From positions 934,902-998,901 of the forward strand of contig MU394055.1 in assembly GCA_022578605.1 (NCBI GenBank): a stretch of 64,000 nt of DNA, written 5' to 3'. This DNA is from Camillea tinctor. Lineage: Eukaryota; Ascomycota; Sordariomycetes; Xylariales; Xylariaceae. The translations under genes were made by a program, and so were the position numbers. The notes below the pieces were generated by a model. That model made no database searches and was not told the DNA's origin. It saw only the letters and a list, made by a program, of their open reading frames with translations. Shown piece after piece: positions 1 through 11,869 of the stretch. Each line of letters opens with the position of its first letter. Position 1 is the first letter of the stretch.

Positions 1-998
1 TCCGGTCGAGCTTCTTGTCATACAAGACAAAGGAGAACATGCCATCGAGGTACTTTGGCGCATCAAGCCCGTATTCCATGTACTATTATTTAGACTAGTT
101 AGCTCATGTGGGTTCGTGATTCCCGTCAGTTCCAGCATTATATTATATTCTTACCAAGGGGATGATGACTTCGCAATCCGAGTGCGTCTTGAAGTGGTAG
201 GGTGTCTTTAGGTTCTTTCGGATCAACCGATGGTTGTAGATTTCGCCGTTGACGGCGAGGATGATGCTGTCATCGTGGTTGGTCAGGGGCTGCGCGCCGG
301 ATTCTATAGTATAATGAGCTCATGTTCACCTTATAGGCAAATTTACTAGAGAAGGATGTGTCCATGAGGAAGCATGTATATGGAGAGGGCAACCTACCAA
401 CACCGACGATGCTCAACCGCTCGTGACAAAGGACTGGACAACTTGTTAGCTATCAATTGACTCAACCGATAACCCAATTCATGGGATTTATGCTCACTTG
501 TGTTGTTGCAAATGACATTTCCACCTATATCGCGCGAATATAATTTAGCAATTGTGTCGTTGTTATCGTGGCCCTCATCGTCTACGTCGACCATGACCTG
601 ACTGCGGTTTTGACAAGTGACTCACTCCAGTCGGGGCCTCTGTGGCGGATTCTGCGCGGATAAAGTCAATTGAGATACTGGAGGTCTCTGAGAAGCAGTT
701 CTTACTGTTTAGCAAGCTTCAGAGCCTGCGGCTTGAATTTTTGGACTTCGGGGTGACTAGGCGCAAAGGTCTTGTTAGCAAGGTTTGGATATCATCGCGA
801 ACATATTTTCTTTGGTGGGGTTTAAATTGCCAACGCCCTCCACGCTTGGAACTGATTTACCCCTCCATCGTGTAGCACGTGTTAAACAGATACAGACCAA
901 TACATGGTATATATAAGGAGTAAGGTAGGACACATTCATGATCTATATATGTAAAGACGGTCTTCAACTTACCAGTGACAAGCAAATATGCCACACAT
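1..998 (-). CDS. asn2: Asparagine synthetase (glutamine-hydrolysing), 5' part only
   Basis: Makes asparagine from aspartate, glutamine and ATP. Only the N-terminal class II glutamine amidotransferase domain lies in the window; the gene runs off the left edge. Seven exons can be joined: 973-998, 706-756, 626-651, 498-524, 398-433, 155-303 and 1-82. The product starts MCGIFACHCHPEV, so Cys2 becomes the N-terminal nucleophile. It continues with RHRGPDWSG, SIVGV, NGEIYNH and finally DGMFSFVLYD, all standard in the asparagine synthetase amidotransferase domain. Several exons are tiny (26-51 nt) and the first intron is long (216 nt), so automatic predictors may miss the start. Family assignment is firm; exon edges are by eye. 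Confidence 0.95.
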
Positions 999-2419
999 TT
1001 TGTTGTCTTGTTGGTGTTGTCTTTTACAACTCTGAGTTCAAGGGAGAATGGGTAAGAAGTATAAGAGTAATGGTAGTAGTATAATTGGTGATATGTAAAA
1101 ACAGAACCAATCCGTTAGCTACCAATGTAGGTAACCTAAGTTTCTTGAGACAAAAAGAAGAGAATTAAGGAGAGAAAAAAGTCAATGGGCCACAGGATCA
1201 TAAGAAAAGGTAAAATACCTATGGTGGGGAGCTTTGGTGTATGGGTGTGTGTGTGTGTGTGTGTTGAGAAGAGTCATAAGTAAATTTATCGATTACAACT
1301 TTTTATGTCTTCACCACTTTTTTTTTTCTTCCTGCAAGGGGGGAGGGGGTTCAACTGTAGTTAGAGGGGTCTCATTAAACAAGGATATTAAGTTACATGT
1401 ATTAAGTAGCAGGTGGCAAGTAGCAAGTAGCATTGTATATAAGTGGTAGATATGTAGTTGCTGCTTCCATGTTTCCCTTCCTAACTTTCCCAATACCATG
1501 AGACCGGGTGACAAGCCGATTTCGGCGAGTTTCACTTATGACTGGTTCCAGAGGATTGTGAAGGTTTAGGGCGGTCTCAGACCCATTTTATTTACCTGAC
1601 TTAGTCTACTAAGTATCAGTCCAGAGCTACATGTATATGTAGTACGAAACGGTCACTGATAAGAACATTGAAAGTCCAGACATGACTCGCCGTTTTACTA
1701 ACAGACTGCTTGCTAGTGGTCGCACACGAAACTCCCTTATCGCATTTATTTTAACATGGATTGCATACTACTACTACTACCAGGTGAGGTCAGACCTCGC
1801 TGATAGCGGCTCACATACAATAATACTACTTACTACTATCCAAGACCCCGGCAACGGAAGAAGGCTTTCCGGAATAATGCACCATTTAACCTATAGTCCT
1901 CCAGTTCATTCTATTGCCTTGACCATTGCCCTGCGCTGACGGTAACCATCGATAATGCATAGTAGCAGATGAGGAAAATCTAGATAGGCGTTAGAAACCC
2001 ATTTGGAGTTAATACTCATTTATACGTGTATACCGTGTAAATGGCCCTTTAGTCCATTAATGCACAAGTTGACCACATTCTAGCCTAGCATTGCACCTCT
2101 AAAAGGTGACCAACTAAGTAAATAGGTACTTAGAATGCAATGATGGGAAATAGTAATAGCCGCAGTAGTAGAGTAATGAACCGGTTGTCCCAATCTATAA
2201 CTCCAGCATCTCATAGACTCGTACGGCCGAAAATACTCAATGCATACCCTGGTGGTTATCTGGATAGATGCCCAAGGCTCGACTCGATGACTTTTAAAGC
2301 AACGCACGCCCCGTATGTGGTATCCCAGAACCTAAAACTCCAAATCCGAAAGCACGTCTCCCGAGTATTGGACCCTTCTTCGAGAGCCACTATCCTCCAC
2401 GGGTGCTCACAGCCTTTTC
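999..2419. other. Intergenic region between asn2 and ubc9
   Basis: Holds the upstream region of the minus-strand asn2 gene and the downstream region of ubc9. A (GT)n microsatellite lies at about 1245-1264, followed by a T-rich tract near 1319-1328. Short open frames here (for example 1682-1939) look like chance. I see no further gene. Confidence 0.6.
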
Positions 2420-3088
2420 TCAGTGAGCAGGGTTTTCCTTGACAACGCGCTTCACTCGTCTCTCATACTCCACCCGGTCTCGCTTGAAAAGGTTATAGGC
2501 CTCAGCCTGCGCGGGTGACTCGGGATTCGGGTTGTCGAGAAGATCTTGGACGCCAAGCGCAATCTGCTTGACCGTAATGGCTGGTTTCCAGCCCTCGTCC
2601 TCATTCAGGATCGAAAGGCAGACGGTGCCTGAAGGATAGACGTTGGGGTGAAACAACGGGGGCGTGAATTTGCCTATAACCAAAGCCTACGAGTCAGTAA
2701 TTCGACTGCTTGGAGCAGAGTATACATAGCGACTTACACTTTGGGGGTTTCGTAGGATACTCTGTTATTGGATTGAAAATGTTAGCACTGAACAATATAT
2801 ATATATATATCATGATAACACCTACCGTCAGGAAATGTCATGGTCATCTTGAATAGACCGCCCTCCCAAATTGTCTTCTCTTTCCCGGGAATACCACACT
2901 CCCATGTTTTCAGATCGAGAACACCCTGAGCGTTCTTAACCGGTCTTGCCCAGAAACCAAATGGGTGGTCCTTTCGCCATTGCTTTCTATGAGAGAATAT
3001 ACATGTCAGCTTGACAGTTGCTACACTTCTGTTGGTGTATCCTTTCGACATACCTTTCCTCCCCAAGGCGCAACGTGCACAGAGACAT
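2420..3088 (-). CDS. ubc9: SUMO-conjugating enzyme E2 (Ubc9)
   Basis: Carries SUMO as a thioester and passes it to target lysines, mostly in the nucleus. Four exons (3054-3088, 2826-2986, 2738-2761, 2420-2673) give 157 residues, the usual Ubc9 length. The N-terminus reads [20 protein letters not shown], followed by the GIPGKE stretch. The E2 HPN motif stands before the catalytic Cys in [14 protein letters not shown], and [10 protein letters not shown] and [12 protein letters not shown] follow. The intron after codon FPD contains an AT dinucleotide repeat (2794-2810). It is divergent to pex19, with about 1.2 kb between the starts. The assignment is firm. Confidence 0.97.
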
Positions 3089-4294
3089 GGCGTAGATTTC
3101 GGTAGGGTGTTTGTAAGAACAAGTGGTCGAGAGTTTTCTTCGTCTTCCTTTTCGGATACAACAGTTTGTGGGAGGTAAAGTGGTAGCGAGACAAGGCCGC
3201 GGTGCGGGATCACGGTTGTAGGAAGATTAAAACGTGGAAACGGGTTGGGGGCTGGGATAAAAAGGTAAAAAAAGAAATGGAAATAAAGATAGATGGAATG
3301 GAAAGTGAAAAAAAAAAAGTGAATGTATCTGGGTTTGGACCTAGATTGTGGCAAACAAAGGTCAGTAGGAGAAAAAGAAGAGTGAGCTGGAAGAGGCTTC
3401 TTCTAGAGAAATCCTGACGTGGATGAATCAAAGCCCGGTGGACGGGTATGAGAAGGTGAAAGTGCAAAAGGTGAATGGAAAAAGATAAAGATGGATGAAT
3501 AACCTTATAATGAACGAATGAATGATGGATATGGAATAGTAGACGCATCAGGTGCTATGTACCTTGTACCTTACCTTAGCAGGAATTGGGGAATGCGGAA
3601 GACGGAATACACCTTAGGTAATCAATCTAAGTTTAGGTAGGACTTTTCCTTACCTACTATAGGAGGATAAAAAAAAAAGGCGGTCAGTGATTTCTGCCGG
3701 AGAAGGAATGCGCTGTACGGAGTAAATAGTGGGGTAATTTTCTGGAATGTTAAATTCTAACTGATATCCACCATACAATCAGCCTTACCATGTGCTAAAA
3801 GTTTTATCGATAGTACCTGGAATGCTACCTAGGTAGGTATAGTAGTGAAGGGACTCTCGTAACCTACATATCAGGGGTCATTACCTAGTAGGAAACTGCC
3901 AAGAAATCTGGCCTCGGTAACTCGATTCAACGTTAACGTTTTGCATCGAACATTATTCCTCTAGCGGCAATTCTTGTCATGTACAACTCAACCCAATACT
4001 TATCACACAATAACACAATACGGCAATCACCTACTTTCCCGTCTTCTTGTTTGTTTACTACTTTACTACTTCTTGAATAAACTTAATCGTTAAAATCCTT
4101 CCCGAGTGTGGTCAACAACCTGCAGCCTCCCGCTTTGTTTTTCTTATACCTGATACTTTTTATTGGTGTTTCGCGATAACAGCGCGGGGTTGGTGGAGCT
4201 GCCTTCGACCTCCATCCGGGTTCAGGAAGTGACTTGTGACGATACATCACACCTAAGCCCAAATATCGCCCAAACATACCAAACTACAAAATCC
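3089..4294. other. Divergent upstream region ubc9 / pex19
   Basis: About 1.2 kb shared by two divergent genes. It contains purine-rich tracts (3230-3400 on the plus strand, meaning pyrimidine-rich on the ubc9 strand and probably its leader). A copy of the palindromic TACCTAGGTAGGTA element lies at 3826-3839. No convincing coding exon is visible. Confidence 0.55.
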
Positions 4295-5388
4295 ATGGAT
4301 ACAAAACCAGCCGGTGGTGCCGGCAATGGTTCTAAACCCGAAGACCCACTCAAGAATGCCGGGCCGGAACCGTCAGCACCGCCACCTCCGACAGTGGAAG
4401 ATGATGTGTCGGACCCCGATGAAGATGACCTGGATGATTTAGATGACATGCTCGAGGAATTTTCGGGCGTGGCTATAGATCCCAAGAAAGCCACTACAGC
4501 ATCAGGCCCTGGTAGACCACCTGCGCCGACTGTCGAACCTGCGGCAGCGCAAGATGACATCTCTGAAGAGGAATTCCAAAAGCAATTACAGGCCGGTATG
4601 GAGGAATTGATGAACGATCTGGAGAAATCAGTAAGTGAATACGCCTCGCCCCCGAGATGGGCCAAATCTAACAAAAGACAAAGCCAGATATGCAGGCCCA
4701 GTTTGAGAGCATATTCAAGGGGCTGGGAGCTGCTGCAGCGGGATCAAGTGATGATGCGGCAGCTGGCTCCTCCTCTTCATCAAAGACGGCAGAGAAAATG
4801 GCATCGGATCTGAGTCAAGATGCAAACTTTCAGGAAACTATCAGACGGACGATGGCAAGGATGCAGGAATCTGGCGAACAGGCCACAGCTGCGGCGACAG
4901 CAAGTGGTTCCGAGGATGATTTCCTCGCCGAAATGATGAAAGCCATGAAAGACATGCCTAGCGGTGACGGGGAGGAAGAGTTCTCCAAGATGCTGATGGG
5001 CATGATGGAACAGCTCACTAACAAGGAGATCTTATACGAGCCCATGAAAGAACTCAACGAGAAATTCCCCGGATGGATGACCAAGAACAAGGACACCCTG
5101 TCGCAGGAAGACCTCAAACGGTACCAGGAGCAACAAGTGCTTGTGGCCGAGATGGTAGCCAAATTCGAGGAGTCCACCTATGCTGACTCCAACGCGGCGG
5201 ACCGGGAGTATATTGTAGACAGGATGCAGAAGGTGAGTATCCATAGATGACACTTTCTCCGTAGCTCCAATACTGACAGAAGACCACAGATGCAAGCGGC
5301 AGGTGCGCCTCCGCACGACTTGGTTGGGGACATGCCATCAGCCAAGGAAGTTCTCGATGGTCCAGACGATTCATGTCCGACTCAGTAA
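4295..5388 (+). CDS. pex19: Peroxisomal membrane protein import receptor Pex19
   Basis: Cytosolic chaperone and receptor that binds peroxisomal membrane proteins and delivers them to Pex3. Exons 4295-4630, 4684-5232 and 5290-5388 give 327 residues. The N-terminal third is disordered and acidic (DPDEDDLDDLDDMLEEF), as expected for the Pex3-binding part. A helical cargo-binding part includes NKEILYEPMKELNEKFPGW, a strongly conserved Pex19 segment. The last four residues are CPTQ, a CaaX box that fits farnesylation. An in-frame ATG at about 4163 would add 44 residues, but I prefer 4295, where the protein begins MDTKPAG. It is convergent with the next gene, with 244 bp between the stops. Confidence 0.95.
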
Positions 5389-5632
5389 TAGACAACGTGG
5401 TTGGCGGTGTAACAAACGAAGATCCTTATAAATCTGGATTATCTTGAGTCCGGGCATTTATGATACTGTGTTTCTTTGCTTTATACATGAGTGGTGGACA
5501 TCGATCCCATATCATAGAACCCTAATATAACCTACAACACCCAAATGATAGACCCGTATGTCCGAAACCTGACCCCCTTTACCTTTGTGAGTGGAACCAA
5601 AAAAAACGCCGTCCGAAGTACTAAATAAACTT

Positions 5633-6386
5633 TTATGACATATCCATTTCCTGGCTCGAGGACACATGATTCCGACTGCTGCTATCCTGCTGCTGCTGTT
5701 GTGATAGCAGGTCGCTAAATAAGCTATCGTAGTCGTCATCGTCGGACAGGAATGGCGACTCGGGCCTCGGGGGCTGGTGAGAAAAGGAGTCGGCCTCAAA
5801 CATGGAGATCATGGCGTCCATTTCTTGCTCCTCGTCTTGGGCTATCGTGTCGACCATCATGTCGTCATCGTCGTCGGGGGTGTCTTGGCGCGGAAGTTGA
5901 GGGATGTCATTGAGCTCGTCCTCGAACACGAACCCGTCGATATCGGCGTCCTTCTGCTTCCTCCATTGGCGGTTGAAGGCAGCCCATTCCAGCTTCAATG
6001 CCTGCAATTGTTTGGTTAATCCCTTGCAACGATACGATAGATACAGAGGGGGTGCACCGTACCTCTTGATCACCACCTCTTCGCTTCCAGTTCTTGTCGT
6101 CTGCTCTCTGGCGTACATTCTTCAGGAACAGCTTCCTCCGGCTCTCTTGCGCATTTTCTTTGGTCTGCTTCAGCGGGTTGGGTTTGGCAGCCCGCGACGC
6201 ATACTTGAATTTGGAAGGCCCCTGGATGGGGGAGGACTGGGTATCGCGCCGGGGGAGGGTGTTCGGATGCCGCGGAGAGAGCGGCGAGGAAGCTTGCGAG
6301 GGTCTGATGGGAGAGGAAGAGAGCGGCGAGGAGACGGCGGGCCGATGGGGCGTGGATAATTCTAAGTTGAAGATGGGTGTATGCAT
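5633..6386 (-). CDS. Conserved acidic hypothetical protein
   Basis: I do not recognise a named family. Exons 6063-6386 and 5633-6001 (intron 6002-6062) give 230 residues; an ATG at 6398 would add four. The first third is Ser/Pro-rich with repeated SSP and SP sites, which suggests phosphorylation by proline-directed kinases. A basic stretch follows (QESRRKLFLKNVRQRADDKN), and the C-terminal half is acidic with a DDDDD run and a poly-Gln stretch near the end. No signal peptide or membrane segment is seen. The composition suggests a nuclear regulatory or scaffold protein, but that is inference only. The two exons keep one frame across the intron, so the gene looks intact. Confidence 0.75.
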
Positions 6387-6398
6387 TGTAGCCAACAT

Positions 6399-7333
6399 GT
6401 TCTCCCGTATGAAAACGGGGATTAATTGATACAAAAGGTGGGAGTTTTTTGTCTAAAAAAAAAAAAAAACCAACGACAATATCCTGTAACCACTTGCAAA
6501 ACTAATTAATCGACTGTATTGACTGTATTGTGCTGTTGCAATTAGTTGGATAGAGACGTGTTGAGCAGGTGAATAAGTATTAATAAGTGGTATCAAAGCA
6601 GGTGGGAGCTGTGTATTGTTTTAAAAAGGTTCGATGTTTAAAGGAGAGCGCGTAAATCAAGACGCGAATCCATGGAAAAAGCTTAAGCTCTATACATATG
6701 CACGGATGCGGGGGGGAATACTTCTCCCACCATTGCATGCAACAAAAAGAGTTTCAAAACGCGTAAAGAGGTTTCTGGCCCCTGTCGATGTCCACATGTC
6801 ATTCTCTTCCATCGAATGTTTTCCGTTTGGATCAAGCCACAGCTTAGTATGGTAATTCAGCCTCATAAGACCCACCTTGCTACCTAATGGCACTTTTTAA
6901 GTACCCCTTGTCAGCTATGACGCCGAGGTCATCGGCGTGAAACCCCCGGAACTTGTCCGATCGCTGGCCTTTTTATTAGTGTAGCTTGAGAGAAAAAAAA
7001 AAAGAAAGAGCCAAAAAAAAAAAAAGAAAGGAAAGGAAAAAAAAGAAGTTGCGACTTTTTTTTTAATTAGGCAATCCCAACACTTTAAAGACTGATCGTT
7101 TCTTCAACTCAAGGTTCAACGTTTATAAACCAACACGTGCTCCACAACTCAAGTTGTCGTTGTCTTAAGTCTGTGGGGGACTTTGGTATTATTGCCAACA
7201 AGACAAGATGGTGTAAAATAGTACTAAACGACTTAATTTACATTTCTTCTTTCTCTCTCTCCTTTTTATTTCTTTCTATTTTCCCTTAAACTTACCACAT
7301 CGAACGTCGGAAAGCCTCAACGCCCCACCCGTC
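6399..7333. other. Divergent upstream region with pyrimidine-rich promoter tract
   Basis: It separates the acidic hypothetical protein (minus) from the Mcp2-like kinase (plus). There are A-rich runs at about 6457-6470 and 6990-7050. A C/T-rich tract at about 7245-7300 directly precedes the kinase start, as is common in fungal promoters and 5' leaders. No gene is seen. Confidence 0.55.
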
Positions 7334-9316
7334 ATGGGGGCTCCCTTGATCAACCCCCTTGGTCGCCTCGCCAGCAATGGGTCTTGGACCTGTATCAATT
7401 GTCGCGCTCAACTCCTTGGCCGCGGTGTGAAGACAATACGAACTCCCGTCTCCTTCTCCCGGCATTACATCCGAGGCCCCTCCTCTGGCTTCTCCAAGGG
7501 AATACCCAGGTCTCCTAGGGCCAAGGCTATCATCTTGACTGCTACTGCCACTGGTGCTACCACTACCGCTGCTCTGGCCTTCACCGACGAAATAAAACAA
7601 GGGTACGATGCGACGGAGCGGACGGGAAGGGTTGCTACGACCTTGACGGTATGCATAAATGAGTGAGTTTGCCAGACTGGATCGAAGCCTCTATACTTAT
7701 ACTTATACTCATACTTACACTTATGCTATTTAAAGTTACCGAACCTCCTTAAACCTACGAGACCAGACCGACGACCCCGAGGAGCAGGATACCATACTCA
7801 GAGAATGTCACAAGAGATGCGCCGAGCGGACCCTAAAGGTCTTGGAGAAAAACGGAGGCATATTCATCAAATTGGGTCAACACTTGGTAATTCTCCCTCA
7901 CCCCCTTTTCCTCTTGCTCCCCCTTTTTGGGGGTGCTCCTGGCCCTGTATAAAGTAGCTTGAAATAGATAGGGGCTGACTGAGATCCCAGAGTGCCATGA
8001 CATACCTATTACCAAATGAATGGACCAGCACATTCATACCGCTGCAAGACAAATGCCCGGTTTCCTCGTACGAATCTATCGTGGACATGTTTCGGATCGA
8101 TACAGGAGAAGAACTTACAGACTATTTCTCTGAGTTCGCCGAGGCCCCGTTAGGGGCTGCTTCCCTTGCTCAGGTTCACTTGGCCACTATAAAGGAGACG
8201 GGCCAGAGAGTTGCTGTTAAAGTCCAACATCCCGGGCTTGCCCAGTGGGCGCCTCTCGACCTTGCCCTGACCAAGTTTACCTTCTCGACTCTAAAGCGAT
8301 TCTTCCCCGAATACGACCTCGAGTGGCTATCGTCCGAGATGGAAGTGTCCTTGCCACAAGAACTAGACTTCCAGCGAGAAGCAGCCAATGCCATTCGTAC
8401 CAAAGAGCATTTTGCCAAGATCCCAGAGCTACCCCTGGTTATCCCCGAAGTCATTTGGGCCAAAAAGCGCATCTTGGTTATGGCTAATGAGTCGGGTGCC
8501 CGTCTCGACGACCTTGAGTATTTAGACTCGAACCACATCGATCGCGACGAAGTCTCCGCTACCCTCGCCCACATATTCAATGAGATGATTTTTGGGAAGA
8601 ATGCACCCCTTCACTGTGACCCGCATGGGGGCAACATCGCAATTCGAAAGACAGAAAAGAAGCGAAAGGGCGGTGCTAACTTTGAAATTATCATATACGA
8701 CCATGGACTGTATCGGGACATCCCCCAGGACCTTCAACGCTCGTATGCCAAGATGTGGCTGGCGGTTATTGACGGAGATATGAATGCTATGAAGCGGTAT
8801 GCTCGTGAGGTCGCGGGCATTACAGAAGAACAGTTCCCACTCTTTGCTAGCGCGATTACTGGAAGAGATTACACCGTGGTCAGCTCGTCTATCATGAAGT
8901 CACGATCGGACGAGGAGAAGAAAACGATGGGCACTGCGCTACAGGAGGGCCTGCTCTCGGATCTCGTCACTATGTTGGGTCAGGTGCCACGTATCATCCT
9001 CCTTATCCTGAAGACGAACGACTTGACGCGCAGTCTCGACGAGAACCTGCACACGCGACAAGGCCCTATGCGCAACTTTATGATCCTCGCCCGGTACTGC
9101 GCCCGCACTGTTCTACACGAGCAAATCGACGAGATCCGCGAGAGTCCTGGAAGCCTACTGCGCCCCACCAACGCTCTGCGATTCATCGTCGCGTGGATGA
9201 GCTACCTGCGCGTGGAGCTGAAACTCGAAGCTTTTGAGCTCTGGCTCAGCGTTAAGCGTATCGTCGGCATTAATACGACGATGAAGTATGGGACGGTAGC
9301 ACCTGTTTTGGCCTAA
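7334..9316 (+). CDS. mcp2: Mitochondrial ABC1/ADCK-family atypical kinase (Mcp2/ADCK1-like)
   Basis: Member of the UbiB/ABC1/ADCK atypical kinase family; the yeast relative Mcp2 acts in mitochondrial lipid homeostasis. Exons 7334-7662, 7736-7886 and 7991-9316 give 601 residues. The N-terminus is rich in Arg and Ser and fits a mitochondrial targeting peptide, with a hydrophobic stretch after residue 60. Family motifs occur in order: the KxGQ motif in GGIFIKLGQHL, the Ala-rich loop LGAASLAQVH, the lysine in VAVKVQHPG, HCDPHGGN for the catalytic and Asn positions, and DHG in place of DFG. LLPNEWTSTFIPLQDKCP fits the Mcp2/ADCK1 branch better than Coq8. The frame is continuous, so it looks functional. 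Confidence 0.9.
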
Positions 9317-10112
9317 TATTTATTCGCACATACGTAACGACCCATGACGAAAGCAACAGATATAGGGAAAAAACATGCATGCATCAGAGGCGGCGGCGGC
9401 GGCGGCGTAAGCAAAGGTGGTTTTGATGGGATAGCCTTGGTTGGGTATATTGTATCAATACAGAAAAGGGTACATGCTTGTTTGCGCGCCTACTTCAAAA
9501 AAAAGATAGGGAAATAGACAGGTCGGTTGATGGTTCGCCACTTAATGGAGGCTGGGATGAAGTAATGAAAGGTAGAAAGTACCTACCTACCAATTATTCA
9601 AAATTTTAGACAAGGCTGATGTGGATGGGTGGATGGTTTCTTGAGTGGTCAGGTTAACACGGTAAAGAAAAAGAAAAAGAAAGGGGGGAGGAGGGGTACT
9701 TTTTTGCATCTAGAGGGAGATGGCATACAGCATGATACCGACAGCTTCGATTACACCTATACATACTTACGTATATATATATATACTTGTTTTATTGTTT
9801 ATTTGTTGTATTCCGGATTGCGTTTGCGCTGTCACTAGGGATGGATAAGTAGATGGTGGAGGATAGAAAGTTAGAATAGGGGCTAAGGCAGATAGAGGGG
9901 TATTGTTATGATTTTAACTGCATTTTTATAGGATAGACATAGATATATATATATTTGTGACATTATACTATGCAGATGAATAGAAGTCTGGATAGAAATA
10001 TTGAAGCATGAGGAGGGTTTAGTTATGACCCCTTTGCGCGATAGGCTATGCTTGATCCTAAACAGAGATGACGATGGGCTTGGCCTCTTTGTCACTTAAG
10101 GTGTACCTACGT

Positions 10113-10157
<45 letters not shown>

Positions 10158-10808
10158 TTATTGATATAGGGATATTGGATGGATGAGGAAACATTCGATT
10201 ATAAATTTCACTTGTCATGAGACTGGAGGCTTCCAGGTCGGTACAGTTTATCTTGGATATTGAAGAAATCCGGAAGTCTCTTCGTAGAACAGGGGTTCAC
10301 GTGAAATTTTATAGCTATAAACACCTGACATAAATGATAGGAGTGTAATAAATATCATACCAGACTCTATATGTATACGTATTATCTATTTATAAGAAAG
10401 GCAATAGGGCTTATAAAATGCCCCATTGCAAAGGTTATTTCTGTGGAATTAAGTTAACAACATTTTAGTTATCAAGGGAGACGAAAAACCATAGAATGAG
10501 ACATGCTATGTACCATGTAACACGCTAGGTTCAGTATCATGACTTCTCGCGAAGCACGTGTGTAAGGGTGACAGCGCAATTCAAGCAAGGGTTGAGTGGC
10601 AGTAAGAAAAAATGATCTCTGAAACCTATTCTCAACCGGATATAAGTAGCAAGAGGGAATATCGTAGTCGACCCTCATCGCTTACCAATACATAACTAAA
10701 GGGGAAAAAAAAAATAATAACACGAAATTATTCTCAGAGACGCCACAGTTATCGGTTCTAGTGCTTCATGATTATATATTCTACAGGGGGCTTAGAAGAA
10801 CGACGAAG
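9317..10808. other. Intergenic region with simple repeats
   Basis: Contains a (GGC)n trinucleotide repeat at about 9389-9406, A/G-rich runs near 9663-9690, TA repeats near 9775-9785 and a 36-base poly-A run at 10117-10152. It is otherwise AT-rich without coding signals. I see nothing else. Confidence 0.6.
10117..10152. repeat. Poly-A homopolymer, 36 bases
   Basis: An uninterrupted run of A seen directly in intergenic DNA. No transposon reading frame or target-site duplication is recognisable next to it, so I cannot call it a retroelement tail. Confidence 0.8.
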
Positions 10809-11463
10809 ATGACGGTTCGGTTCGCAGACAACGTGCAAGGATTTGAAATACCTGGGCGAGAAAACATCGATGAGGATGTCGGTGAGGATGTCAATAAGAA
10901 CCTCGAACCATATGTACTCATTTTTCGAGGAGCAGGGGCGCCGATGTCTGGTTATTCCGTGGCAAATCATGAGCGTGATATGAAAATTGGGTTTCTTGAC
11001 AAGGAGTACGCCTTCCTATTACACTATCTTGTAAATATGAATACACTCAAGAAAATCGTGCTCAGAACTCAGTACTTCTTCAAGGATTCGGGTCTTAAAT
11101 ACCATGAAACCCGCGTTTATAAGCAGTACTATTTCGCTGTCATTCGTCGTAAGGGGTCGACAGAGACGAATGAAATCCCCCCCCCCCATCGTTTGCCAGC
11201 TCAGAATGGGAGAGAAAGAAGCGTATGATATGCCTGATGCTCGGAAATCGGACGTGAATAATTTAAGTACGAAACTCGGCAGCCTTCTCCAGTTCCAATA
11301 TATCGAGATTCCCAAATTTGCTGTGGTCTTCACTCGTTCAAAACCAGAGGAGGAATTTCTAGAGATTATTCATATATCGTTCTTAGAAAAATGGCTGGCT
11401 GTAGAAGAGATCAATCGTCTAATTGAGAGGTATGAAGCTACAATGGCTAAAAAAGATGGATAA
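10809..11463 (+). CDS. Small hypothetical protein (intron or frameshift)
   Basis: I recognise no family. Two open segments in different frames belong together. Joining exon 10809-11148 to 11219-11463 through a GTAAGG donor and an AAAG acceptor (intron 11149-11218, 70 nt) gives 194 residues with no stop. The alternative is a single reading frame broken by one extra C in the 11-base C run at about 11177-11187. The product has no signal peptide or membrane segment. It is rich in Tyr, Phe, Lys and Glu and ends in a likely helical segment (EEINRLIERYEATMAKK). It sits isolated in AT-rich DNA, so it may be a lineage-specific or decaying gene. Confidence 0.45.
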
Positions 11464-11869
11464 AGCATGGGTGACTTGACATATTATGTGTAATATGCTA
11501 GGGGAATGTGCTATATGGCAACTTCCATACTAGCCTAGGGAAGACTACGACGTGCGAAGAACTATGAATGGATGTTAGGACTATGATGAACATTTGTAGT
11601 ATGCTCATATTGGGACTTCATGACATAGAGGTTTCCACGTATAACATATGGAAAGGGAATATCTGCACCAGCCCGGTCCCTTTTCCATCCCTCTCGAAAA
11701 TAAACATAATAATTACGTGTGGATGATATTTGGTAAGCATTACAAGCTCATAAATATTCGATATAATGTAACTTAGTATTATTTAGATGTTATAGATATC
11801 GTGTTATAAACAGCTGCCTACGGTTTTATCTCAAACTGCATGCCCCTATCATGCCCCACGCAGAGCTCC
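11464..11869. other. Intergenic region
   Basis: AT-rich spacer between the small hypothetical gene and the 3' end of the GH43 gene. No feature is visible. Confidence 0.6.

Noticed and set aside
10117..10152. Poly-A run as the tail of a LINE or SINE
   Set aside because: No element body or flanking duplication is visible; a simple repeat is the cheaper reading.
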